DNA of 30,436 nt from Chara braunii (taxonomy: Eukaryota > Streptophyta > Charophyceae > Charales > Characeae). Within the stretch, counting starts at the first letter, position 1; the number at the start of each line of letters is the position of its first letter. The stretch spans positions 201,945-232,380 of the forward strand of contig BFEA01000862.1 in assembly GCA_003427395.1 (NCBI GenBank). Reading direction: 5' to 3'. The translations under genes were made by a program, and so were the position numbers. Positions 10,534-20,925 of the stretch are shown piece by piece. Under the pieces are notes generated by a model. The model did not search any database, was not told the origin of the DNA, and worked only from the letters and a program-made list of their open reading frames with translations.

Positions 10534-10680
10534 ACTTTTAAAATCAGTGACCATGTAGGGGACTTAGCAAATGCAATTAGGGTGAAGAAGGATGATCTGC
10601 CGAATTGCACAGGATAACCTGTGTCGGTATCATCAATGGTTGTGTGGTACGGGATGTTAGAAGCCTTACAACCCACTTGA
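10534..10680 (+). pseudogene. Possible exon relic, Crinkler-type N-terminal domain
   Basis: After a good 3' splice-site-like tract (GATTTTTTTTCAG, ending 10533) the plus strand reads TFKI-SDH, then VGDLANAIRVKKDDLPN and CTG, a stop at 10615-10617, then PVSVSSMVVWYG in the same frame and a stop at 10678. The word order 'VxI....VGDL..AI..KK..DL......L.VW' is that of the ubiquitin-like N-terminal domain of Crinkler/CR-REHS proteins, which occur in oomycetes, fungi and some plants and algae. The match is by eye over ~45 residues and the upstream exon is not found. The in-frame stop means that this copy is dead, or that the intron starts before it. It could be a chance frame. Confidence 0.33.
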
Positions 10681-11780
10681 ATAATAGAGTGTCCTTTTTT
10701 TTTTTCTGGGCCTAAAATTGTGAGAGCCCCTGATTTTTTTTTTCGGTAATCTTCCACCAATCTACTTTGCTCACGCATGAGGGGATGATAGTGTCCCCTT
10801 TCCGCAGGTGGCGGTGTCAGAGCAGAACCCCTGGTAAGGGTTCCTGCCTGAGTTTCTTAAGATTAGACGTTGTCCGACCTTTTCGTTGAATTGAGGGATT
10901 CGTGTCGGACATTGTCTGACCCTTTTTGTTGGATTGGGAGACTTGACGAGGTTGACATTGCCAAGGTTTATTCAGGCCAACCGTACGACTAAGAGACTTG
11001 ATTTTTTTTAGAACCTAACGTCGTTGACGCCCGATTGAAACAACGGGAGTCGGTGGTACGACCTGTCGTCTGCGGTGTCTGACCAGGCCGTGGTGGCACT
11101 CGATCATGAGGATGCTGAAGCTACACTTACTCTACCTAAAAGGTGGCGCGTGGTCGTAGGCCTCGCGATTCAGGGCCTTAATAGGCCAAATAGGTGGCCG
11201 CGCCATGTACGTGGGCACGATATGCGTGCCGTGCTGCCAGACGGTCGCCGTGTTGGCGGCAGCACCACTGGCCAGTGGCTGGGGCTGTTGGGGTGCGCAA
11301 GCATAACCTGCGTGAGGCCATAGGCGATATCGTGCTAGGCCAAACTCTTAATAAGGAAGAGTTGTTCCTTTCCAGTGTGGAATAGGAGCTAGCCCAATAG
11401 GATATCATACTAAACCATTGCCCGGCAGATACCAGGATCGACCCCCGATGACATCGCCACTTGGATAGCTCCTTTTGGAGCAGCCCAGCCTTTTGGCGCG
11501 ACCGTTTTCGGGCGTGCGATCGGTGAGATCGCGCGACTAAAAACAACCGCGCGGATATAAGTATGGCCCCTGCGCAAGGATAACACGCATAAATTGAGAA
11601 ACGAAAAAAAAAAAAAAAAACTGAAATTAAGAATGGAGCGTCATGTGGCGCACAGTGAAGTGCTTGGAGCACTTCAGCCCGAGTGAGCATAACGGTGCCC
11701 AAGGAAAACGGGTGACTGTTCAACAACGAGGTAAGTTTTTTCGTTTTTTTTCCTTGTTTTTTTTTTTTTCAAAATTTTTT
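10681..11780. other. Unassigned, with small repeats
   Basis: At 10866-10950 a ~42-bp unit is repeated (GACGTTGTCCGACC then GACATTGTCTGACC). TGAAGTGCTTGGAGCACTTCA at 11656-11676 is a perfect 9-bp-arm hairpin. 11050-11540 is GC-richer, and a TATA-like GGATATAAGTATGG is present near 11552-11565. Frames on both strands here (11075-11323 plus, 11178-11726 minus) have no recognised domain. Confidence 0.35.
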
Positions 11781-12102
11781 GTTAGATTCTAGGCTACCAA
11801 AGTGGCCCGGGACCACTTGCCCGGCCGGGCCAAAAAGGATTAAAATAAATAAAAATAAAATTTTATTTTTTATTTTTTATTTTTTATTTTTTATTTTATT
11901 TTTCATTTTTTATTTTATTTTAGAATTGGTAAAAAATTTTGATATGGCCCTGAGGCAAAAGTTGTTCTGTTTATATTTCTGCATAACATAGTTTTTTTCT
12001 CAGAGTTTTGGGGATTTTTTTTTTATTTTTTTTTTGCTGGGACCATCCGTACGGGCAACACAAGGTGACCCGGGCAGCCCGGCTGGTAGCCTAGATTAGA
12101 TT
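11781..12102. mobile_element. hAT-like MITE with CCCGGG-rich ends, copy 1 (with target duplication)
   Basis: The element 11789-12094 starts CTAGGCTACCAAAGTGG and ends ..GGCTGGTAGCCTAG, an inverted terminal repeat. Both ends carry CCCGGG/GCCCGGC/GGCCGGGCC words; the interior is T-rich with no coding capacity. The 8-bp flanks GTTAGATT (11781-11788) and ATTAGATT (12095-12102) agree at seven positions. With the perfect 8-bp duplication at the sister copy (17636-17922), this points to the hAT superfamily, although other 8-bp duplicators are possible. Confidence 0.85.
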
Positions 12103-12208
12103 TCAATTTAGATTTCCTTTTAGATTTTTGTCTTCTTCTTTTTAGATTTCGATTATATTTTTTTGCTTTTTCTTTTCTTTCTTTCTCTTATTTTTTTTAA
12201 GTGTACGG

Positions 12209-12241
12209 AACACCCGTTCATTTCAAACAAACGGGTCATAG
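12209..12241 (+). repeat. Palindromic-end element, CGTTCG family, copy 1 end
   Basis: This 33-bp block begins AACACCCGTTC and ends GTCATAG. It matches the reverse complement of 30372-30404 at 28 of 33 positions, and all five differences are transitions, four of them removing or creating CpG. The block is itself near-palindromic (CCCGTT...AACGGG). It is followed by an A-rich run, as in the second copy. A possible other end is GCCCGTTCGTTTTGG near 12448-12462. The full extent is not certain. Confidence 0.55.
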
Positions 12242-12786
12242 CAATTAAAAAAACAAAAAAAACAATGATTGTGCCAGACTGTTTCGTCGGGCTTGCACCG
12301 ACTCATCAGGAGGTTGCACCCCCATAGTCTGAGTAGGTGTGTGTGCAAGGTGAGAAAAATCGAATGAATCTACCCTAAGGTAGAGGAAAATACTCCGCCA
12401 TATGTTTTGGGTCCCCCCCCCCTTCTCTGTTGCGCCTCATTGTAGCTGGCCCGTTCGTTTTGGACAGACAACAACTACTCGAAGTGGCGCTCGAACATGA
12501 CACCTGAATCGAGTCAGGTTCAAGCGCGCCTGAGGGTAGAAGACCTTGATGAGCTCGACTCTAGTTCGACTTTATGAAATGACGAAGAGGGGAAGATAAG
12601 AGTTTGGGGAAAAAAAAACAGTCACGAATTCATTTGCAACCTTAGCCCAGATGCGGGGCAGAGCAGCATATGGACCATGAATTGATAGTAGACTGTTGAT
12701 TTCTACAGTCTGCTGAAAATGGCTTTATACAGCCACTTCGAGGCTGCATCTGGTCGGGGGTGGCGGTCGGGTGCATTGCGAAAGCC
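12242..12786. other. Unassigned segment before LTR copy 2
   Basis: No gene is recognised. The 40 bases at about 12725-12765 resemble both 188-228 (upstream of LTR copy 1) and 29744-29785, which suggests that they belong to the internal 3' end of the LTR element. Confidence 0.4.
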
Positions 12787-12887
12787 TGGGACTTTATGTT
12801 CCTAGTGGAACATCAAAATTCCCAGCTTTCGATCGAAGTTCAGATCGAGGGTCAGCCACAAGTGGTTAACCACCATTCCAGCCCAAC

Positions 12888-12895
12888 TATAAAAG
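12888..12895 (+). promoter_or_regulatory. TATA box of LTR copy 2
   Basis: TATAAAAG lies 101 bp inside the LTR, ~45 bp after the conserved GTTCAGATCGAGGG motif, matching its position in copies 1 and 3. Confidence 0.58.
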
Positions 12896-14479
12896 CAGGG
12901 CTGGCCAGCAGCATCCTCACTCAGTTAGGGTGCTGCCCACATTCTGACCGAATGTGGAGTGGAGAGCAGCATTATGCTATTGGAGTCCTGAGAAGATAGA
13001 GAGAGAGAGCTTAGAGTGGAGGTTTGCATAAAGAGAGAGAGAGAGCTGAGAATGGAAGTCTACAGAGCGAGAGAGTGATCTAAGGGAGAGACTACTGGAG
13101 GTGGCCATAGTTGTGGAGCATATCCATAGCCACCACCTCAGCAGAAGGGAGAAGCGTTGGAGGTCTGCAGTGAGCGTGGGTCCCGGAGTGGCGGCTGCCA
13201 TAACCACCACTTCATTCGGTGAATTGAAGGCCATGTAGGGGACGTGCTGACCATTCAGCGCATCAACGACAACCATTTTTGAAGAAGTGCAGGGGAGGTG
13301 CTGGCTGTTCGGTGAGGCGATGGCAACCAGTTGTGGTAAGGTGCAAGGGGAAATGTTGCCCGTGTTTTGTGGCGGCGGCAGTGCGTTTTGGGTGGTGGCG
13401 TGGAAGCGCCGTCCGTTTTTTTTTGCAATAATAGTGGTTTTTTTCTCCAGTACTGACGTTATGTTGCCCTCATAGCGTGGGCATCGTTTCAGGGAGGTGT
13501 CGTCAAAGTGGTGGTGTATTTTGAGGTGGTGTGGGCATTGTTTGCATAACGCAGCAGTGACGCAGTGACGTGTGATAGTGTCGCTGAGATGGCGTGAGGC
13601 TATTGGGAAATGATTGTGTGTTGAGAGGGTATTGTGGCAGGCGGTTGTCACAAGAGAGTGATGTGGATCACTTTGTTGACGGCTCGTTGTGATAGTTTAT
13701 CATCTGAAGACGAGAGTTTATACGGTTTTCTTACGTGAGCCGTACATCGATTTCACTCAAGTTCAGTTTGACTCAGACCCCTTCACACCTGTGTGAACCC
13801 ACACTTGCTTGACCCTGTTCTTTGAATGTTCACTGAAGAGGTAGAGGGAGTTGTGTTTTGTTTGCACGTGTGAATGGAAGTCTAACATGAGTTTGGGGTT
13901 GCATTGTCTCATTTTGAACTTGTTGTTCAATTTGATGTGCAGGTAGGTAGAAGGATGCCTAAAAAAGGGACCTGACCATGTCAATGGAAATGAGTAGAAG
14001 AATAGTTGTCTTCTATTTCTCGCTTGCATGCATGTTGAACGGATGTAAAACCAGTGTACGACGAAAATGAATTTAATCACATAAAGAAGAAGAAATCAAT
14101 TGGACATAGACTCTTTCCTGAGGTTACCCGTTCTTTCCCTAATAACCTTCCCTGTCTATGCCTGTATTTCTGAATGATTTTCTCTTCTGTGATCTCTTTT
14201 TTTTTCGTCTAAGTCACCCTTGACGTCAAGCGACAAGGGATCGTTTTGTCTGCCGTGGTAGACGTTTTTCCCTTTCTTAGGAGGCATCCGAGGCGGGGGT
14301 TCGTTACCTTAGGAGTCGGCCCTGCTATCGATTTGGAGTGGACAACTTATGCGGGGGGATACCATGCTGTTGTGGTGAAGCTAGGCCGACTTCTGAGATC
14401 CGAGGTTTGCTCGGGCGAGGACGAGTGGTATCCTAGACCACCTCCTAGGGGAAGGACTTGCGACTATTCACGGGGAGAC

Positions 14480-15870
14480 CTTGAGTTTCATGACACCTCG
14501 CGTTAAGGGGGGAACTGCTATAGCATACCCCTCAAGTCGCCGTTTTAGGGGCCGCTCACATAGGGGAATTGAGCCTCAAGAAGTTCGGTTTATGGCTACT
14601 CTTTGGAACAGAGTGCAGCTAGGCACTCTTCTCGTGGTTGGCCTCGCCACAAGAAGCGAGGACCAATGGGGTCGATGTGGCAAGCAAGGCTTGGATAGCT
14701 AAAGCCCGGGGACGACCCTTTTCAGCAGGGTCAACGAGGGCCGCAAGGACAAGGCCTTTTATCTTCTCTATATCGCAGGAAAGCGGTGGGGTAGGCCGCA
14801 AGATGATTAACCCATTTTTTTTAATCGGACGCGCAGATGCCTAGGGCGCGGCGAGACTTGACGGTTCCAAAATACCTATAAGTGCGAGACACTATGGAGG
14901 AGGAGGTCATTGCGTGAGCGGAAAGGTTATCGATGGTCTTCGACGGGGCACCTACTCGGTGGGTTTGTTTCATTGGAATGGTCAACAACAACCGCGGGTT
15001 TTCCCCCGTGGACCGTGCTGCCATCCGCGCTGTGGTGCCGCGACGGTCGAACGAGCTTCATGGATATACATTGTACTTTCATCAAGTTATGGACATGAAG
15101 TTGCTGGTGCAAGTTGTGGTTGGGGTCCGGATTCGACCTTCAGGGAGGAGACACGGTTTCGTTCGGATATACAACACTACTACAGAGACACTGCTTCGGA
15201 TGAATCGACCGTTCAAAGCGATTGTTTGGAGGATGGCATATCAAGTGGCATCGCTTTACGATATGACCGTCAATGAAGGCGAGTTTGCATGGCTGGGTGA
15301 TTTTGAGGCGCAGGTGCGAGTTGGACTGCAACTCGAGTAGCAGTAGTATGTTTGTCGTCTACTCTACACCCCGAGGCTTGGGCCTGTATTGGCCGTGGCC
15401 TCGCAAAAGAGGTTACAAAAAAAAAAATAAAAAAAAATTGTACATAGGACCAACTGGATGGATAATATCAAGATTGCCCCGATGATGACACTATCATGCA
15501 TTGCATTGAGGGGTAATCAAGTGCGTAATTTTAAGTAAGCGAGGGACTTGGTGTTAGGAGTTGACGTGACAAAGAACCTTTAGGAAGCTCTCAGCGGCCA
15601 AGGCAAAATGCGTATTCCATTTTTTGGGGGGAACAGGCAGGGTTGCTATTGCCGAGGAGGACAAGGCAACCGACAAAATTTTAAAAAGGAACCTTGTCCT
15701 TAATGGGGTATCCAGTATTTCAGTTGCTCAAGTCGGCCGCTAACATGTATAGTGGTAGCCGGATTACTTGCAGATGTCATTCACATCAAAGTCAGAGTGA
15801 AAGCGAAGTTATCATTAGAGCGATATCATCTTAGCTCTGCTTGGAAGTTGGGATGTCAACATTTTTTTTG
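14480..15870 (+). other. Segment present only in LTR copy 2
   Basis: Alignment by eye with copies 1 (2460-2600) and 3 (about 26100-26230, minus) shows ~1.4 kb of extra DNA here. Similarity resumes near 15885 (GGCAACGCGTCTCACCGAG against GGCATGTCTCATCAAG in copy 1). No inverted ends or target duplication are seen, so it may be a filler insertion, a captured sequence, or part of the ancestral LTR lost from the other two. Confidence 0.5.
14933..15340 (+). CDS. Unrecognised 135-residue frame in LTR copy 2
   Basis: An open frame from ATG at 14933 to TAG at 15338-15340. An upstream ATG at 14894 (MEEEVIA) is in the same frame but separated by one TGA. The composition is protein-like and not low-complexity: a middle part MDMKLLVQVVVGVRIRP and a C-terminal part FKAIVWRMAYQVASLYD followed by EGEFAWLGDFEAQVRVGL. 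I recognise no family, signal peptide or membrane segment. It lies entirely within the DNA found only in LTR copy 2, so it may be a captured host or element gene. Two other frames are also open across parts of this interval, so chance cannot be excluded. Confidence 0.33.
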   Translation: MVFDGAPTRWVCFIGMVNNNRGFSPVDRAAIRAVVPRRSNELHGYTLYFHQVMDMKLLVQVVVGVRIRPSGRRHGFVRIYNTTTETLLRMNRPFKAIVWRMAYQVASLYDMTVNEGEFAWLGDFEAQVRVGLQLE

Positions 15871-16720
15871 TTAGCAGTAAGTGTGGTATGGACTGAAAGA
15901 GTTTGGCAACGCGTCTCACCGAGTTAAAGGTTATGTTGGCCTAACCATATGACAGACTAAATGGAGATGATTTGATCAGACACTATTCAAGCACCGCTTT
16001 CGATGTTAGTCATGCTTTTATCATTGCTTTTATTTTTTGATAAGTGTTATTTGAAGTCAAGTCAACTCATGTTGGCTCGTCATTGGATGACAAGTTAAGT
16101 CGATCTTTGTCCATTTGATTTGAACAAGTGGTGTGCATGATTGTATTACATATGAATTGATTTGAGAAAAATGAGCCAACTCACTCTGACTTGAGTTTTA
16201 TTTATTTGAAAGTGTTTTGTCTGAGTAACTCTTGATTGTCTTTGAAAGAAGGAACTAAGATTGATTGAGATTTCCTTATGCTTAGGTTATCACGTCCTAG
16301 TCGACCGACGTTGATCCGATTCATGGGAGATCAACGCCCCAAGGACGAATGACGCTCGAGTCCGCTTTGGCGTTTAACCGCGCATACCTATGTTACAGCG
16401 AACGAGCAAACGCCCTCAGTCGGCCTACCTCTGCAATTGCATCATAAAAACCTTCGCACGTGGGTCGGTAGCTCGGCGGGGATACGCCCCTAAGGGTGGT
16501 GACAGCCCCTTAGGGAAGGTAAGCTGTGCCCCGCGAGAACCTGTCTTGTCGCATGAGACCACGGGATGTACAGCTGCCGCACTCGACGGGAGTGGTGAAG
16601 GGTCGGCGTGGGTTACCGTGTCGCACCCGAGTTGTCTCTAAAAAGTTGAAAGCCTAAGTTTCTCCTGTGTGACGCGGGCCTCGAGGGCTATGGCTCGCGC
16701 AGGGGCCGATGCGCTCGACA

Positions 16721-16977
16721 ACAAGTGAGAAGCTAGGGGTTGTCCATTGTTGCTTATGCTCTTGCTTCAGGCATGTTATTGCTTAAGATTCTTAGGTCTT
16801 TGGTGCTTTCACAAACTCTTGATTGTGTTATTTTGGTTTCTTATCATTAGGCTGTATATTATGAGTATAAAATAGTAACTATCACAATCGTTTCGTGTGT
16901 ATAATTCATATTTCATGAATTGACGATTCGTTGATCTTGTTTCGACAGTAATTAGGGTTGTGATATTCCGTCGTTCG
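16721..16977. other. Unassigned DNA between LTR copy 2 and a tandem array
   Basis: T-rich text without a recognised gene or repeat. Confidence 0.35.
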
Positions 16978-17330
16978 TGTTTTTAGGATGATTAGCGAAG
17001 GTCTGTAAGCTTGTGTTTAGTTGGCGGTGCTAATTTGGAGGTATGTAGAATGTAGAGTGGGAATTTACTAATTTAGTGAACGACTTCTTGACTTTGACCG
17101 TCGGTCAGTTCATTACCCACGCATTTTTTGGGATGATTAGTGAAGCCTTGTTGATTTCGTTTTTAGTTGGGGTTACTTTGCCGAGGTACATAGGGTATAG
17201 AGTTGGAATTTTGCAAGTTACTTGTGAATTTTGTCCGTGGGTTGGTGAGACTAGACCATTGAGTATCTTGTTTTTGTGTTTTTGGTTGGTTGCGTGTTAC
17301 CGGGTTGGTATTTTGCTAGATCAGGGTTGT
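16978..17330 (+). repeat. ~145-bp degenerate tandem repeat
   Basis: GTTTTTAGGATGATTAG.GAAG...TTTAGTTGG near 16978 is repeated as TTTTTTGGGATGATTAGTGAAG...TTTAGTTGG near 17123; both run on to GAGT.GGAATTT. A weaker third start is near 17275. No coding sense is seen. Confidence 0.6.
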
Positions 17331-17635
17331 TGAATAACAATGGTTTGGTGAAGACGTAGATTAGCATATGATTTCTTTCTAATTTGGGATCACAAGTTTC
17401 GTTTTAGGGTTGTGATTGGGATTGGTAGTTGTAATTTTGTGTTGGGGTGCGGTAGGGATAGGTCTGGATGGTAGTGCCTTGCTTAGCTCATTTGGTTATT
17501 CACTGTAAGGGACGCCACACCCGTTTCACAACTATATACGAGAGTGGAGAAAAAAAAAAAAAGTTGTTTGTATTGCAATGTTGTACAACTTTTTTTTTTT
17601 CGAAATTTTTTGAATTAAAAAAAAAACAAAATTAA
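17331..17635. other. Unassigned, homopolymer-rich
   Basis: Includes an A-run at 17550-17562 and a T-run at 17590-17600 flanked by AGTTGTTTGT / ATGTTGTACAACTT. No gene is recognised. Confidence 0.35.
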
Positions 17636-17922
17636 CACAAAATCTAGGCTACCAGAGTGGCCCGGGGTCACTTGCCCGGCCGGGCCAAAAAATTTAAAAA
17701 GTTAGAAAAATAAAAAAGTTTAAATTTTTATTTTATATTTTAAATTTGGTAAATAATTTCGGTGTGACCCTCAGGCAAAAGTTGTTCAGTTTATTTTTCT
17801 GCATAACATAGTTTTTTTTCGGATTTTTTTTTTTTTTTTTTTTTTTATGGGACCCTCCCTTGTCTTCGCACGGCCTGGCCACCCGGGACCTGGGCGGCCC
17901 GGCTGGTATCCTAGCACAAAAT
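17636..17922. mobile_element. hAT-like MITE with CCCGGG-rich ends, copy 2 (perfect 8-bp target duplication)
   Basis: The element 17644-17914 starts CTAGGCTACCAGAGTGG and ends ..GGCTGGTATCCTAG. It is flanked by identical CACAAAAT at 17636-17643 and 17915-17922. The ends carry CCCGGGGTCACTTGCCCGGC on the left and CACCCGGGACC / GGGCGGCCCGGC on the right. The interior has long A and T runs and no coding capacity. It is the same family as 11789-12094. The exact duplication fixes both termini and supports a hAT-type transposase acting in trans. Confidence 0.93.
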
Positions 17923-18359
17923 GAAATAATCGAATAAAATGTACGCATGTTGTATTCGAATATAACATACACGTGGTTTTATTCGAAACAAAATCAGCAA
18001 TTTGGGAGAACTTTTTTTTTTTTTTTTTTTTTTTAAGCATCGTTCAGGGTCAGGGTCTTTGCAATCCGGGTGTATGAACCCTGAAAAGTAGAGCTCGGAA
18101 AAGTTCGATGACTCCATCTATTCGTGGGGAGTGTCACGTGCTGGAAACCGGGTTCAATGGCCCTCTGAAATGTGTCTATACTGTTCTTAAAAGGTAATAC
18201 AGGCCAGGGAGAGGGTCTCTTCAACCCTTTGAAGCCGCCAAAAATGACATGAAAAACTAGCCCTCAATTCCCATCCTGCGATCCAAATAACTTTGGGATT
18301 GTAACTGTCTCACAAGAGTTCAACTATCTACGAAATTCTATGAGCAGACAAGTCGTTGA
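17923..18359. other. Unassigned DNA upstream of a LINE scrap
   Basis: Contains a T-run (18010-18034). The plus strand from about 18240 may already belong to the LINE scrap that follows, but no motif is clear. Confidence 0.35.
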
Positions 18360-18720
18360 TATCAACATCAGCCTATTCGCCTAGAAAATCAGCCATAAAG
18401 CAGGCTAGGAGGATATCTGCAGAGTGAGCCTTGACAAGATAGATTTCTTATTCCTCTCCTTCTGACTGAGGTGGGAGGCATTGATTGACAAGAGGGATTA
18501 ACGTCGCCCTCAATCTTTCTCTGATCACATCTCTCCCTGTAGTTGCCTCCTGACTACCAGGGGAGATCTCATTGTCTTAGAATCCAATATTTATGCCCCT
18601 CGTAGGAGCAGAGCAGGAAAGCTATTAGAAAATTCCTCTTGTATGCCTGAGAAGTGAGACCCTTCCCTTTTCCAATGTGAGAACCTATTTTTTAGAGGTA
18701 AGTTGAAATGAAGATACTAA
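18360..18720 (+). pseudogene. LINE endonuclease fragment (first LINE)
   Basis: The plus strand reads, across frameshifts, GGI.. / INVALNLSLITSLPVVAS (about 18497-18550) and then GDLIVLESNIYAPRRSRAG (about 18560-18617). This is the 'GGVAILI....IVL.NIYAP' middle part of the apurinic-type (EEP) endonuclease of plant LINEs. The catalytic DxN and SDH parts are missing, and a stop follows soon after. It is separate from, and less complete than, the LINE starting near 19601. A dead fragment. Confidence 0.55.
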
Positions 18721-18874
18721 TACGTGCTAGTGTGAGGGCATAATCACACAGAGACCTATATATTCTCGAATCCCCCCCCCAAAAGGGAAAAGATCAATCA
18801 CACGGATTTATCAAATTCGCAAATGTACTATTCCTGTGCCCATTTGTCAGCAGCCTGGAACGCCGTGAGGTAAG

Positions 18875-18912
18875 GGATTTTGCGGTCACTTCCACAGGTG
18901 ACCGCAAATGCC
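18875..18912. repeat. Short hairpin
   Basis: TGCGGTCAC (18881-18889) and GTGACCGCA (18898-18906) form a perfect stem with an 8-base loop. The stem extends outward with GGG / CCC. A second short stem, TCCGAGCG (19096-19103) with CGCTCGGA (19130-19137), follows. No function can be assigned. Confidence 0.6.
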
Positions 18913-19600
18913 CTATTTTATTTTTTGTATTTTTTTTGTAAATTGGCAAAAAATTATTCACAAAATTTTTTGCACAATTTATGGATGGCGCCGTGTGACC
19001 AGCCAAGTACCAAATTTCCATTTTTCCAGACGGCCTCGACCTTGTCCCATCTGAAAAAGTACAGAAGAAAAGAGAAGCCCAAAGGTTAGTGATACTCCGA
19101 GCGCTGTTTTTTCGGGGGCACTAGTGCACCGCTCGGATCAGTTGTCGTATCATGCTACGACGCGTTTTTTTCGTCAATTCCCAAGTAGTTGGGATGCTTC
19201 CCGTCCGTCACGATTATGCCATGGCGGTTTTGAGAACTAGACCTCCATCCGACTTGGATGGCGATTGTCCTGTGGTTGGATAGAGTGGAAGTTTCTCCCA
19301 GGGAGGTTCGGCGTTGATCGCTAACCCCATGCCCTTTTGCCTACATCTTCACTGATATCGACACTGGGAGAGGATACGAAGACCTTGATAGTACATGGAA
19401 GAAAGAGTGCTCCAACTTCGAAAGAGATGCCAAGGGTAAAACCCTACACATGAAAACCGTGTTCGCAAAAGCTGACCTAATTCATATTTATAAAGGTCTA
19501 TATATTATATGTTAATAGGATGTAGATAGGGTTTGCGTGCTCACGATCTCCCTACTTTTTTTATTTCTTTGTCTGCCGATTGTCCCTCATCTTGTCTAAA
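18913..19600. other. Unassigned DNA, possible 5' region of the second LINE
   Basis: No supported gene. The stretch ends just before the ORF1 start codon at 19601 and could hold the 5' untranslated part of that LINE. Confidence 0.35.
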
Positions 19601-20211
19601 ATGGAACATTACCTCCCCAATCTGCACGCCGGTCTAGAAACAGAACGAGATCTAAAGGTGAAACATAATTGCACTAATGAAGAAAAATCATTTATCAAGG
19701 ATTTGCTGGACGTTTGCTTTCACAATGATCTGCTCCCAACATGACTCTACATCAGAGAGACCGAAGTAGGAGACGACTTTGCCCAGTTAGACCTTGATGA
19801 AAACTTCTCAAATGCCCAGACAGAGTGGTTGAGAGAACACGTTTTTACGATCCAATACCACCATGATACGGAGAGTTTATCCAACGACGTTAAAAAACAG
19901 TTGGTGCATATTTACTCCTGGTACGAGAGTGGAGATATGATTCTTGACACCAAACGGGGTCGATACCAAAATGAAGGAAAACCTTGCCACCTACGTGGCA
20001 AGTACCAAAGAGATTGTTGAATGGCTTCGTCAATAACGGAAAGTAACAATCGAACTGAAAGGCAAGTCATACGAAATCACCTTTCATCCATGGATGGACC
20101 TGACAGAGATGAAATTTTTTAAGAGCACGGGTAAGCCAAATAGTTTTTGGATTCAATGTGTAAATGTCTCATTACAATTAATGGCGCCACTTCACATAGC
20201 GGTCGAAAGGA

Positions 20212-20730
20212 CAACATAAAAATTCCCACGAGAAATAAAAGTTCAAAAAAAATAAAATAAAAAAAATCCTTCATATATATAAATTATCATTCCAACGTTC
20301 GTCCAATTCTAAAATTTTCAGTTTATTTGATAAATTTTCGTCTAAAAATGAGTTTTCCCTTCCAACTACATCTATTTGTTCGAGATGGAACAAAAGGCTT
20401 GATGCGTTTATGAAATATTTTAATTAAACTTTCATTCTACTACAACGAATATCTTCTAATTAAGATTGGATTAACGTATTTATGACTGAAAATCCTTACT
20501 TAAAATGACTGTTCAATTAAAATATTTCAAGAACTCATCCAGACTTTCATTCCATCTTTAGCATGCGGTTCAAATAAGAAGGGATACTCTATTCTTGGAA
20601 GGAAATTTTTCAAGTAAAAAGGAAAATTTTAAAGTTGAAATGACATTTTTTTGAGATGGAATAAAAATTCAAAATTAGAAGGTAATTTTACTATAGAATG
20701 ATTATTTAATTCAGGAAACATTTTCTGTTG
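20212..20730 (-). mobile_element. CAACAG foldback MITE, copy 1
   Basis: Ends CAACATAAAAATTCCC (left) and ..TTTTCTGTTG (right, inverse of CAACAGAAAA). GA flanks it on each side (20210-20211 and 20731-20732). Removing the element plus one GA joins the LINE ORF1 frame without a shift, giving VER-N-L-GRVVKVHP, which supports a 2-bp target duplication. No coding capacity. Orientation is opposite to copies 2, 3 and 5. Confidence 0.85.
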
Positions 20731-20925
20731 GAATTTAGGTCGCGTAGTGAAGGTACATCCATTCGAAAAATTTAATGAAGAGCCCACATAGGGGATTGTG
20801 CGTTTTGATTTGGAACCGTTGTTAGAATTCCATTTGAAGAAGAGACTGTTAATCGGGATTCACAGGAAAGAAGAATACCACGTAAAGATAATTTTCGCCA
20901 CAACACCATGGTGCGAGCTGTGCAG

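Larger units (their letters stand above)
12787..16720 (+). mobile_element. Diverged long LTR, copy 2 (carries a ~1.4-kb extra segment)
   Basis: Starts TGGGACTTTATGTTCC and ends GATGCGCTCGACA, and shares the ordered landmarks of copies 1 and 3: TATA box, G-rich units, the GAACCCAC/CTTGACCCTGTT block at 13740-13930, the GCGGGGGTTCG block at 14290-14450, and the GGTGGTGACAG/GCGAGAACCT block at 16250-16640. It lacks the ~300-bp segment found at 1330-1620 of copy 1 and at 27020-27370 of copy 3. It has an additional segment between about 14480 and 15870 where copies 1 and 3 have only ~130 bp. No target duplication is visible (AAGCC and ACAAG). No gag or pol is inside. Confidence 0.6.

Noticed and set aside
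10801-10840. Mini-exon between TTTCCGCAG and GTAAGGG
   Set aside because: Splice-like signals alone over ~25 bp, with no coding link to neighbours.
11425-11445. TGGTATC on the minus strand, like the first bases of a tRNA-Met primer-binding site
   Set aside because: Only seven bases fit, no LTR end (CA) lies directly before it, and none of the LTR copies ends there.
11178-11726. 182-codon minus-strand open frame
   Set aside because: It contains a poly-phenylalanine run from a poly-A tract, no domain is recognisable, and the composition is that of a chance frame in GC-richer DNA.
12977-13651. Longest open frame in the window (224 codons, minus strand)
   Set aside because: It lies antisense in LTR copy 2 across the G-rich tandem units and a GAGA tract. 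The protein is low-complexity, and the frame is not kept in LTR copies 1 and 3.
14246-14506. 86-codon plus-strand frame resembling a small basic protein
   Set aside because: It lies on a block conserved as DNA in all three LTRs but not conserved as a reading frame.
245-16720. LTR copies 1 and 2 as the 5' and 3' LTRs of one full retrotransposon
   Set aside because: They are strongly diverged from each other, outer flanks do not match, no primer-binding site follows copy 1, and the only gag-like relic between them is on the opposite strand.
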